The notes under the pieces: generated by a model
What the model saw: only the letters and a program-made list of their open reading frames with translations
Told to the model about the DNA's origin: nothing
Databases searched by the model: none
Origin: DTWD01 sp963662965
Lineage (GTDB): Bacteria; Acidobacteriota; Vicinamibacteria; Vicinamibacterales; UBA8438
Direction of reading: 5' to 3'
Length of the DNA: 64,000 bases
Assembly: GCA_963662965.1 (NCBI GenBank)
Contig: OY759970.1
Span: 4,030,001 to 4,094,000, forward strand
Translations under genes and position numbers: made by a program
In this document: positions 51,177-59,735 of the stretch, in pieces
Position numbering within the stretch: the first letter of the stretch is position 1
Layout: each line of letters starts with the position of its first letter

Positions 51177-53227
51177 CCCGATACCGCAAGAGCTTGTGCG
51201 CGACGTGGGCCACGCTGCTGGTGGCCGGCCTCGCGGTCGTGTCCGTCGCTGCCCAGCACGGCGCGCCTGACGGCGAGTGGCGCACCTATGCCGGCGACGT
51301 CTGGGGCACCCGGTACGCGCCGCTCGACCAGATCACCGGCGACAACTTCGGTGACCTCGAGCTAGCGTGGCGCTGGCGGAGCGCCGACACGCATCTCCCG
51401 TACGACGATGGACGTGGAGTATCGTGGCTCGCGGCCGAGACGCTCTTCGACCGATTGGAGGCGGCCGACCCTGATCTGTGGCAGACCCGGCCGAGCATCG
51501 GCCGGCTGTCGGCGACGCCGCTGATGGTCGACGGTGTGTTGTATCTCGCCACGCCGCTCTATCAGGCGGCGGCCGTCGACGCCCGGACGGGCGAGACGCG
51601 CTGGGTTTACAACCCGCGTGTCTACGAGCAGGGGAGCCCGCCGCTTCCGGCGCCATGGAACCACCGTGGCGTCGCCTACTGGGAACGTGACGGCGTCGCC
51701 CGGATCATCTGGGGAACCGGCGACGGCTATCTCACGGCGGTCGACGCGAAGACCGGCCTCCTCGCCACCGACTTCGGTGACGCCGGCCGCGTCAGCTTGG
51801 AGGACGGCCTCCCGCGGGCTCGCGAGAACCCGAGCCGGCTGCCGCCGCCATCCCGGTCGCCGCCGCTGGTCGTCGGCGACACGATCATCGTCGGCTCCTC
51901 GGTCCACGACTATCTGTCGACCAAGGAGAACGCGCCGGGGTTCGCGCGCGCCTACGACGCCGGCACCGGGCGCCACCAGTGGGATTTCCACAACGTGCCC
52001 CAGAGCGCCGACGAATACGGTGCCGATACCTGGCGCAACGGCGCGTGGCGCTACTCGGGGAACACGAACATCTGGGGCAACATCGCCGCCGATCCCGAGC
52101 TGGGCTACGTCTATCTGCCGACGAGCACCCCGACCTCCGACTACTACGGCGGCCATCGGATTGGCGACAACCTGTTCGCCGAGAGCCTGATCTGCGTCGA
52201 TATCGAGACCGGACAGCGCGTCTGGCACTTCCAGATGGTGCACCACGGTGTCTGGGACTACGACAACCCGACCGGACCGAACTTGCTCGACGTCACGGTC
52301 GACGGGCGGACGGTGCAGGCGGTCGCCCAGGTGACGAAACAAGGATTCGTCTATACGTTCGACCGGGTCACTGGTGAGCCGCTCTGGCCGATCGAGGAGC
52401 GCGCGGTGGCGACGGATACCGATCTCGAAGGAGAAATGCTGGCCCGCAGCCAGCCGTTCCCGACCAAGCCACCGCCGTTCGAATACCAGGGCACGTCCAT
52501 AGACGAGTTGATCGATTTCACGCCCGGGGTCCGGCGGATGGCGCTTGACGCGGTCGAGGGGTTCCGGCTCGGCGCGCTCTACACGCCGCTCTCGCTGCGC
52601 GGCACGATCTTTCGTCCGAGCGCCGGCGGCGGAGCGAGCTGGGGCGGCGCGGCGGTCGATCCCGAGTCTGGCATCCTGTACGTGCCGTCGAGAAACGTCC
52701 ACTCGGTGATGCGTTTTCGCGAACCCGGACCGGCAGATGAAGGGGCGAACCTGCGGTATCTTCTCAGTCGCGGTGGTGCGGAGTTTCTCGACGGTGGAAA
52801 TCCGCAGCGCACCCCGCGGATGCCGCAGGGGCTGCCGCTCTGGAAGCCGCCGTACTCGCGCGTGACCGCCATCGATATGAACGTCGGCGAGCACCTGTGG
52901 ATGACGCCGCTCGGCAACGGCGATCGGTTTCGCAACCATCCGCTGCTGCGTGACCTCGACCTCCCGCCGTTGGGTGGTGACAGCGGACGGAACGGACCGT
53001 TGTTGACGAAGACGCTGCTCGTGCAAACGCTGACGGCGGGCGGGACCGAGGGCGGCCCGCAGCTGGTCGCCTACGACAAGGCGTCTGGCGACGTCCTGGC
53101 GGCGGTCGACCTGCCGGGTGGGGCGATCGGGACGCCGATGACCTACATGTTGGACGGGCGGCAATATATTGCGGTGACCGTGGGCGGTGTGTATCCGCAG
53201 CTCGTGGCGTTCGTGCTGCCGTCGTGA
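51173..53227 (+). CDS. PQQ-dependent glucose-dehydrogenase-like quinoprotein, soluble
   Basis: 684 aa with a signal peptide (TWATLLVAGLAVVSVAAQ). GDH-type opening GEWRTYAGDVWGTRYAPLDQITGDNFGDLELAWRW; blades AVDARTGETRWVYNPRVYE, AVDAKTGLLATDFGDAG; active-site region FQMVHHGVWDYDNPTGPNLLDV; closing TYMLDGRQYIAVTVGG. As with 24862-26841 there are no membrane helices. It shares a distinctive PFPTKPPPFEYQGTSIDELIDFTP segment with the other two GDH-like proteins in the window, so the three form one sub-family. Confidence 0.9.
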   Translation: MTRYRKSLCATWATLLVAGLAVVSVAAQHGAPDGEWRTYAGDVWGTRYAPLDQITGDNFGDLELAWRWRSADTHLPYDDGRGVSWLAAETLFDRLEAADPDLWQTRPSIGRLSATPLMVDGVLYLATPLYQAAAVDARTGETRWVYNPRVYEQGSPPLPAPWNHRGVAYWERDGVARIIWGTGDGYLTAVDAKTGLLATDFGDAGRVSLEDGLPRARENPSRLPPPSRSPPLVVGDTIIVGSSVHDYLSTKENAPGFARAYDAGTGRHQWDFHNVPQSADEYGADTWRNGAWRYSGNTNIWGNIAADPELGYVYLPTSTPTSDYYGGHRIGDNLFAESLICVDIETGQRVWHFQMVHHGVWDYDNPTGPNLLDVTVDGRTVQAVAQVTKQGFVYTFDRVTGEPLWPIEERAVATDTDLEGEMLARSQPFPTKPPPFEYQGTSIDELIDFTPGVRRMALDAVEGFRLGALYTPLSLRGTIFRPSAGGGASWGGAAVDPESGILYVPSRNVHSVMRFREPGPADEGANLRYLLSRGGAEFLDGGNPQRTPRMPQGLPLWKPPYSRVTAIDMNVGEHLWMTPLGNGDRFRNHPLLRDLDLPPLGGDSGRNGPLLTKTLLVQTLTAGGTEGGPQLVAYDKASGDVLAAVDLPGGAIGTPMTYMLDGRQYIAVTVGGVYPQLVAFVLPS

Positions 53228-53310
53228 CGTCGCGAGCGCGCCCGTTGAGCTGAACGCCAAATGCAGCTACTATCCCCAAAAGGAATTACGCCAATCCACA
53301 GGAGGGTCAG

Positions 53311-54300
53311 ATGCGCCATCGAGTTCTCGCGTCCTTGAGCGTCGTCGCGGTCGTGTCGATGTCAGCAAGTCCCGTCGCGGCCCAAACCGGAGCGCGAACG
53401 GCATGGGGCGACCCAGACCTCCAGGGCGTCTGGGACTTCCGCACGATCACACCGCTGGAGCGGCCCGAGGATCTGGGCGACCAGGAATTCTTGAGCGAAG
53501 AGGAGGCGGCCAACCTCGAGCAGGAGGTCGTCGACCGAAACGCGGAGCTGGCGGGTCGGGCCCCCCGGAGAACGACAGCCACGGAGAGTGTCGATCGTGG
53601 CGAAGAAGGTGCGCCAGGGTTCTACAACAACTTCTGGCTTGACCGGGGCACCAACACGGTCAGCACGCGGCGCACGTCGTTGGTCGTCGACCCGCCTGAC
53701 GGGAGGATTCCGCCGTTGACCGATCGTGCGCAACGGATGACGGACCGCCGCCAGGCGTATCTGCGGGAGAATCCGGCCGACTCGTGGACGGATCGCAGTG
53801 CGTACGACCGGTGCATTCTCGGGTTCAATGCCGGGCCGCCGATTACACCGGGCGGCTACAACCAGAACCTGCAGCTGCTCCAGACGCCGGACCACGTCGT
53901 GCTGGTGACCGAGATGGTCCACACCCATCGCGTCGTCCCGCTCGACGGGCGCCCGTATCTTGGCCACGACGTCCGTCAGTGGTCGGGCGACTCGCGTGGC
54001 TATTGGGAGGGCGACACGCTGGTGGTCGAGTCCAGAAACTTCGACGCCAAACGCGGATGGCGCCGGACCAGCGAGAACATGACGCTGGTGGAGCGCTTCA
54101 CCCGCGTCGACGCCGAGACGCTCGAGTACCGATTTACCGTGACCGATCCGGCCACGTGGACGAGCCCGTGGACGGCGTCGATTCCGATGCGGCGAAACGA
54201 TCAGCCGATGTTCGAGTACGCCTGCCACGAGGGCAACTACAGCATGCCGGGTATCCTCGGCGGCGCGCGGATGGACGAGGAAAAGGCGGCGTGGCAGTAG
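53311..54300 (+). CDS. Exported protein of the GDSRG-WEGDTLVVE family, copy 5
   Basis: 329 aa, ATG after ACAGGAGGGTCAG, signal peptide ending SPVAAQ. Motifs: GDPDLQGVWDFRTITPLERPEDLG, VVDPPDGRIPPLTDRAQRM, YDRCILGFNAGPPITPGGYNQN, VLVTEMVHTHRVVPLDGRPYLG, SGDSRGYWEGDTLVVESRNFDAKRGW, MTLVERFTRVDAETLEYRFTVTDPATWTSPW, FEYACHEGNYSMPGILGGAR. It is closest to copy 1 (23594), sharing FRTITPxxRP, GFNAGPP and the GILGGAR ending. Located between the quinoprotein and the ankyrin gene. Confidence 0.85.
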   Translation: MRHRVLASLSVVAVVSMSASPVAAQTGARTAWGDPDLQGVWDFRTITPLERPEDLGDQEFLSEEEAANLEQEVVDRNAELAGRAPRRTTATESVDRGEEGAPGFYNNFWLDRGTNTVSTRRTSLVVDPPDGRIPPLTDRAQRMTDRRQAYLRENPADSWTDRSAYDRCILGFNAGPPITPGGYNQNLQLLQTPDHVVLVTEMVHTHRVVPLDGRPYLGHDVRQWSGDSRGYWEGDTLVVESRNFDAKRGWRRTSENMTLVERFTRVDAETLEYRFTVTDPATWTSPWTASIPMRRNDQPMFEYACHEGNYSMPGILGGARMDEEKAAWQ

Positions 54301-54380
54301 AACCGAATCATAGGCGCAGATGGGCTCACCTGAGCCCTCAGGCCGGTCGCGTTCAGCCACCTCGGCTTGGAGGAGTGACG

Positions 54381-55895
54381 ATGCGCAGCATTAGTCAGGG
54401 GCACGGGCGCAGACACTCGCTGGTTCTGGGGCTGGCGGTCATTGGTCTCTCGAGTCTGGCTGGCCAGCCGGCACGAGCACAGGATCATCCGCTGATCGAC
54501 GCGGTGAAGGCCGACGACGCAGCGGGAGTGACCGCGCTGCTCGACCAACGTGTCGACGTCAATACCCCCCAGCCCGACGGTGCCACACCTCTCCACTGGG
54601 CGGCTTACCGGGATGCGGTCGACCTTGCCGATCTACTGGTTGAGGCCGGCGCCGACGTCAATATCGCAAATGACTACGGCGTGACTCCGCTGTCTCTCGC
54701 GTGCGACAACGGCGCGGCGCCGATGGTGAGGCGCCTCTTGGACGCCGGGGCGGATCCGAACATCGGCCGCGCGACCGGCGAGACGCCCCTCATGACCTGC
54801 GCGCGCACCGGCGCCCTCGAGGCCGTGCGCACGCTTCTGGTCCGCGACGCCGACCCGAGTGCCGTGGAGTCGTGGCAGGAGCAGACCGCACTGATGTGGG
54901 CCTCGGGAGAAGGGCATACCGAGGTGGCGCGCGCGCTGGTCGAGCACGGTGCCGACGTGCATGACCGGTCGAAGGGCGGGTTCACGGCGCTGCTGATCGC
55001 CGCCCGCGAAAACGAGCCCGCGCTCGCCCGCCTCTTGCTCGCCGCCGGCGCCGATGTGAACGATACGGCGCCCGACGGGAGCACGCCGCTGCTGGTGGCC
55101 ACCGTCCGCGGCCACCCCGCATTGGCGATCCTGCTGCTCGAGAACGGGGCCGACCCGAACGCCAAGGGCACCGGCTACACGGCGCTCCACTGGGCGGCCG
55201 GTTCGTGGCATACGGAGTTGACCGGGAGCCTGCGTGGCATCGAGACCGACCGCGAAGAGGAGTGGCACTCGCTCAATGGGCTCCGGGCCGACAAGTTTGA
55301 GCTGGTCGAAGCGCTCCTCGCGCACGGGGCGGACGTTGATGCTCGGCTCGAAAAGAAACCGCCGCAGTACGGCTATGCAAGCCAGCGGTTTCGGGTGAGC
55401 GTGGTCGGCGCGACGCCGTTCTTGCTCGCGGCGATGGACGGCAACGTCGACGTGATGCGCGTGTTGGCGGAAGCCGGGGCCGACCCGCGGTTGGGGACCG
55501 AGGAGAACACCTCGCCGCTGATGGTCGCCGCCGGGCTGGGGCAAGTGCCGGCCGAGACCCGCGTCGCCGAGCGCCACTCCATCGACGCGGTCGAATTCGT
55601 GTTGGAGCTGGGTGCCGACGTCAACCGAACCAATACCGTCGGGCGCACGGCGCTGCATGGCGCCGCGCACATTCGCTCGGATACCATCGTTCAGATCCTC
55701 GTCGATCATGGGGCGGAGGTGAACATCGGCGATCAGCGCGGGATCACGCCGCTGATGATTGCCGAAGGGGGCGGGCACATCCTGCTGCCCGGGCTCGGCG
55801 GGGGCAGCACCGCCGACCTGCTCCGCGCGTTGGGCAGCGACGAGACGATGCCGTCGGATTTCATCGAGCGTTACAGCCAAGGACTGATTCGCTGA
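54381..55895 (+). CDS. Exported ankyrin-repeat protein, copy 2
   Basis: 504 aa, ATG after GGAGGAGTGACG, signal peptide LVLGLAVIGLSSLAGQPARAQ. About ten ankyrin repeats, in the same order and with the same inter-repeat peculiarities as copy 1 (40573): DGATPLHWAAYRDAVDLADLLVEAGADVN, GETPLMTCARTGALEAVRTLLVRDADPS, a longer insert around LRGIETDREEEWHSLNGLRADKFE, and GRTALHGAAHIRSDTIVQILVDHGAEVN near the end. Here it precedes rather than follows the DUF1592-DUF1552 pair. Confidence 0.9.
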   Translation: MRSISQGHGRRHSLVLGLAVIGLSSLAGQPARAQDHPLIDAVKADDAAGVTALLDQRVDVNTPQPDGATPLHWAAYRDAVDLADLLVEAGADVNIANDYGVTPLSLACDNGAAPMVRRLLDAGADPNIGRATGETPLMTCARTGALEAVRTLLVRDADPSAVESWQEQTALMWASGEGHTEVARALVEHGADVHDRSKGGFTALLIAARENEPALARLLLAAGADVNDTAPDGSTPLLVATVRGHPALAILLLENGADPNAKGTGYTALHWAAGSWHTELTGSLRGIETDREEEWHSLNGLRADKFELVEALLAHGADVDARLEKKPPQYGYASQRFRVSVVGATPFLLAAMDGNVDVMRVLAEAGADPRLGTEENTSPLMVAAGLGQVPAETRVAERHSIDAVEFVLELGADVNRTNTVGRTALHGAAHIRSDTIVQILVDHGAEVNIGDQRGITPLMIAEGGGHILLPGLGGGSTADLLRALGSDETMPSDFIERYSQGLIR

Positions 55896-55912
55896 CGATA
55901 CGCGCGCCGAAG

Positions 55913-58273
55913 GTGACCATGCTCGGTGTCGGCATTGGGCTCACTGCGCTGCTTGCGGGAGCTGGCGAAGCTCTAGCCCAGGATGCGGCCGGCGCGTCCG
56001 ATTACCGCGCGGTCCTCGATCGCTATTGCATCGCCTGCCACAACGAACGCTTGCTGACAGGTAACCTGGCGCTCGACGCCGTCGACATCGACCACGTCGC
56101 AGAAGCTGCGGAAGTATGGGAAAAAGTTCTGCAGAAGCTGCAGACACGGTCGATGCCGCCTCCGGGGCGGCCGCGACCCGATCAGGAGACCTACGACGCG
56201 TTCGCGTCATGGACGGAGCGTGCGCTCGATCGCGCCGCCGCGGCCGATCCGAACCCTGGGCGCCCGACCATCCATCGCCTGAATCGGCTGGAATACACCA
56301 ACGCAATCCGTGACCTGCTCGAACTAGAGATCGACAGCCAAACGCTGTTGCCGGGCGACGACCTCGCCTACGGCTTTGACAACAACGCCGACATTCTGAC
56401 GGTGGCGCCAGGGTTATTGGAACGCTACATGTCGGCCGCGCGCAAGATCAGCCGGCTGGCGATCGGCGATCCATCGATCGAAGCCGATGTCGTCCGCTAT
56501 CCGATGTCGGCGCTGCTGACGCAGGACGAACGGATGAGTGAGGAGCTACCGTTCGGATCGCGGGGCGGGACCGCGGTGCGTCACCACTTTCCGCTCGATG
56601 GGGAGTACGTCGTCAGAGTAGGGTTGGCGGGCAATCGCCGCGAGCCGCAAGAGATCGACATCCGAGTCGACGGGCGGCGGGTCGGGTTGCTGCGGGTCGG
56701 TCGTTGGCCAAGCGACGACGGGACCGAGGCCGAGGGCCCGTTGATGGTCCGGTTTCCCGCGCGGGCCGGGACCCATGTCGTCAGCGTCGGGTTCGCGCAG
56801 CGGACAGCGGCGATCGAGGGAGTGGCGCCGAGTCATCTGCCGGTCTGGACCTTTGCTTTCGGCCGGGGCTTTGCTGAGAAGATGGCGCTCGACAGCGTGC
56901 AGATCGAAGGTCCCTACAATCCTGACACCATCGGGTCCGGTCCAGACGGTCTCGGCGAGAGCGCCAGCCGGCGTCGCATCTTCGTCTGCCGGCCTGCGAG
57001 CCCGGACGCGGAAGCGGCCGAAGCTGAGGGGTGTGCCACCGAGATCCTGACGACGCTGGCCCGACGAGCGTATCGCCGCCCGGTCACTGACGACGACATC
57101 GATCTCTTGCGCGGCTTCTACCACGCGGGGCGGCGCGACGGGAGCTTCGATGCCGGTATCCAGCGCGCGCTCGAGATGATCCTGGTCGACCCGGAGTTTC
57201 TCTTCCGTTTCGAACGCGACCCCGCGAATGTCGCGCCGGCGACCGCCTACCGCCTCAGCGACGTCGAGCTCGCGTCACGTCTCTCGTTCTTTCTGTGGAG
57301 CAGTATTCCGGACGACGAACTCCTCAACGTAGCGGTTGCCGGCGACCTACGGGAGCCGGCGGTACTAGACGAGCAGGTCCGGCGCATGCTCGCCGATAAA
57401 CGCTCGGGCGTGCTCGTGACGAGCTTCGCGGCGCAGTGGCTGCATCTGCGCCGGATGCGGTCGGTGACCCCGGACGTGGACGCGTTTCCCGCCTTCGACG
57501 ACAATCTGCGCGACGACCTCGTCCGGGAGACGGAGCTGTTTCTCGACAGCCAGCTGCGCGAGGACCGCAGTGTGGTGAACCTCCTGACCGCCGACTACAC
57601 CTTCGTCAATGAGCGGCTGGCCCGGCACTACGGCATCGACAACGTCTATGGGAGCCGGTTTCGACGCGTGACGTGGGACGACGAGAAGCGGCGAGGTTTG
57701 CTCGGGCAGGGCAGCATTCTAACGGTGACGTCGCTGGCCACGCGCACCTCGCCGGTGGTCCGGGGTAAGTGGGTGCTCGAGAACATCCTCGGGACGCCAC
57801 CGCCGCCGCCGCCGCCGGACGTGCCGCCGCTCCCGGAACGCGCCGACAGCGGGGAGGTCCAGTCGATGCGCGAGCGCATGGAAGCGCATCGCGCCAATCC
57901 GGTGTGCGCCAGTTGCCACGAGCGCATGGACCCGCTGGGGTTCGCCCTGGAGAACTTCGACGCCGTCGGGAAGTGGCGCGATGCCGGCGCCGCGGACACG
58001 CCGATCGATCCCTCGGGCACCCTGCCCGACGGGACCGCGTTCGACGATCTTCCGGCGCTCCGCGACGTGTTGTACGCGCGACGCGACGAGTTCGTGAACA
58101 CGGTGACGGAGAAGCTGCTGACCTACGCGCTCGGGCGCGGGGTCGAATACTACGATCGCCCGGCTATCCGCGCGATCGTCCGCGACGCGGCGGCGAGCGA
58201 CTACCGGTGGTCGTCGATTATTGCCGGCGTCGCCCGGAGCCTCCCGTTTCAGATGAGGAGATCAGAGTCATGA
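55913..58273 (+). CDS. DUF1592-family diheme protein, copy 2
   Basis: 786 aa; GTG 55913 or ATG 55919. Signal peptide LGVGIGLTALLAGAGEALAQ, then CIACH at 39-43 (YCIACHNERLLTGNLALD), MPPPGRPRPDQETYDAFASW, RLNRLEYTNAIRDLLELEID, RRAYRRPVTDDDIDLLRGFYHAG, ELASRLSFFLWSSIPDDELLNVAVAGDLREPAVLDEQVRRMLAD, and CASCHERMDPLGFALENFDAVG near 664. All blocks present in copy 1 are present here in the same order. Its stop overlaps the DUF1552 start by four bases (ATGA). Seventeen bases after the ankyrin stop. Confidence 0.9.
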   Translation: MTMLGVGIGLTALLAGAGEALAQDAAGASDYRAVLDRYCIACHNERLLTGNLALDAVDIDHVAEAAEVWEKVLQKLQTRSMPPPGRPRPDQETYDAFASWTERALDRAAAADPNPGRPTIHRLNRLEYTNAIRDLLELEIDSQTLLPGDDLAYGFDNNADILTVAPGLLERYMSAARKISRLAIGDPSIEADVVRYPMSALLTQDERMSEELPFGSRGGTAVRHHFPLDGEYVVRVGLAGNRREPQEIDIRVDGRRVGLLRVGRWPSDDGTEAEGPLMVRFPARAGTHVVSVGFAQRTAAIEGVAPSHLPVWTFAFGRGFAEKMALDSVQIEGPYNPDTIGSGPDGLGESASRRRIFVCRPASPDAEAAEAEGCATEILTTLARRAYRRPVTDDDIDLLRGFYHAGRRDGSFDAGIQRALEMILVDPEFLFRFERDPANVAPATAYRLSDVELASRLSFFLWSSIPDDELLNVAVAGDLREPAVLDEQVRRMLADKRSGVLVTSFAAQWLHLRRMRSVTPDVDAFPAFDDNLRDDLVRETELFLDSQLREDRSVVNLLTADYTFVNERLARHYGIDNVYGSRFRRVTWDDEKRRGLLGQGSILTVTSLATRTSPVVRGKWVLENILGTPPPPPPPDVPPLPERADSGEVQSMRERMEAHRANPVCASCHERMDPLGFALENFDAVGKWRDAGAADTPIDPSGTLPDGTAFDDLPALRDVLYARRDEFVNTVTEKLLTYALGRGVEYYDRPAIRAIVRDAAASDYRWSSIIAGVARSLPFQMRRSES

Positions 58274-59628
58274 TCATCACCAAGAAAGCCATCCCCCGGC
58301 GTACCGTGCTCCGCGGTCTCGGGACAGCCGTCGCGTTGCCGCTGTTGGACGGTATGGTGCCGGCGCTCACGGCGCTGGGCCAGACCGCGGCCGCGCTCAA
58401 GCCCCGCTTGGGCGTCGTGTATGTGCCGCACGGCGCGGTGATGAACAACTGGACGCCGGCCCAGGAGGGTGCCGGGTTCGAGTTCACGCCGATTCTGCAG
58501 CCGCTCGAGGGCTTTCGCGATCACCTCACCGTCCTCTCCGGGCTCGACCACAAGCCGGCGGCGCAGATGCCGGGCGACCCGGCGGGCGGCCACGGGCGGA
58601 TCACCGGCGCGTTCCTGACCGGCGTGCATGCCAAGCCGACCGAGGGGGCCGATTTCAAAGCCGGCAAGTCGATGGATCAGATCGCGGCGGAGCACTTGGG
58701 CCAGCAGACGCAGCTGGCGTCGCTCGAAGTCGGGATCGGGCTGCCGGAGTTCGGCGGCGCGTGCGATGCCGGCTTCAGCTGCGCCTACATCAGCACGCTG
58801 GCCTGGAGCACCCCGACGACGCCGTTGCCGATGGAGAGCAATCCTCGTGCGGTCTTCGAACGGCTCTTCGGCGACGGCACGAGCACGGATCCGGCCGCGC
58901 GTCGCGAGCGGAGGGAGAAGGACCGCAGCATCCTCGACGCTGTGACCCAGAAGGTGGCGCGCCTCCAGGATGGATTGGGGACGGCGGACCGGGCGAAGCT
59001 GACCGACTACCTCGCCGCGGTGCGCGATGTGGAGCGCCGGATTCAACGCGCCGAGGCCGATGCCGACCGCGAGCTGCCGGTGGTGGATCGGCCGTCGGCG
59101 AGCATTCCGTCGTCGTTCGACGAGTACGTGAAGGTCATGTTCGATCTGCAGGTGCTCGCGTATCAAGCCGACCTGACGCGGATTGCGACGTTTTTGTTGA
59201 CGCCGGAGCTGACCGCCCAGACGTATCCGCAAATCGGGGTGCCCGACCCGCATCACGCGCTGTCACATCATGAAAACAACCCAGAGAACCTCGCGAAGCT
59301 GGTCAAGGTGCAAACGTATCACGCGACCCTCTTCTCGTACTACCTCGAGAAGCTCCGCGCGACGCCCGACGGTGACGGCTCGCTGCTGGACCAGGTGATG
59401 GTGGTCTACGGGAGCGGCATGAGCAACAGCAACCTCCACAACATCCAGAAGCTACCGATCCTGCTGGCTGGCGGCGGCGCCGGTCAGCTGCGAGGAAACC
59501 GCCACCTGCGGTATGCCGATGAGACGCCGTTGACCAACCTATACATGACACTCCTCGACAAGATGGATGTCCGCGTGGATCGCTTCGGCGACAGTACCGG
59601 CAGGTTGGAGGGGCTCTCCGGCGTGTGA
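58270..59628 (+). CDS. DUF1552-family exported protein, copy 2
   Basis: 452 aa, exactly the length of copy 1. Tat-like IPRRTVLRGLGTAVALPLLDGMVPA, then LGVVYVPHGAVMNNWTPA, VLSGLDHKPA, KSMDQIAAEHLGQQTQLASLEVGIG, SNPRAVFERLFGDG, DEYVKVMFDLQVLAYQADLTRIATFLLTPE, DPHHALSHHENNPENLAKL, LDQVMVVYGSGMSNSNLHNIQKLPILLAGGG. Conserved His-rich DPHHxxSHH and the GxGMxNSNxH segment are shared by both copies and are candidates for a metal or substrate site (inference). Confidence 0.9.
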   Translation: MIITKKAIPRRTVLRGLGTAVALPLLDGMVPALTALGQTAAALKPRLGVVYVPHGAVMNNWTPAQEGAGFEFTPILQPLEGFRDHLTVLSGLDHKPAAQMPGDPAGGHGRITGAFLTGVHAKPTEGADFKAGKSMDQIAAEHLGQQTQLASLEVGIGLPEFGGACDAGFSCAYISTLAWSTPTTPLPMESNPRAVFERLFGDGTSTDPAARRERREKDRSILDAVTQKVARLQDGLGTADRAKLTDYLAAVRDVERRIQRAEADADRELPVVDRPSASIPSSFDEYVKVMFDLQVLAYQADLTRIATFLLTPELTAQTYPQIGVPDPHHALSHHENNPENLAKLVKVQTYHATLFSYYLEKLRATPDGDGSLLDQVMVVYGSGMSNSNLHNIQKLPILLAGGGAGQLRGNRHLRYADETPLTNLYMTLLDKMDVRVDRFGDSTGRLEGLSGV

Positions 59629-59665
59629 TGCCCCGGCGCCCCGCGGGTCGCCTTTCGTTTGCTAG

Positions 59666-59735
59666 TGGCGCCCGCCGGGCGCCGTACCGCCGCGAGCGAC
59701 CGCGGCGAGGTTCGGGACCGCCCCAACCCCGTCTA
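59666..59735. repeat. GC-rich intergenic repeat, divergent copy D
   Basis: Contains TGGCGCCCGCCGGGCGCC (a strong hairpin), then GGTTCGGGACCGCCCCAACCCCGTCTA. The CTA at its end is the stop codon (TAG, minus strand) of the decayed quinoprotein, the same arrangement as in copy C. Lies in a convergent gap, so a terminator role is possible. Confidence 0.5.
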
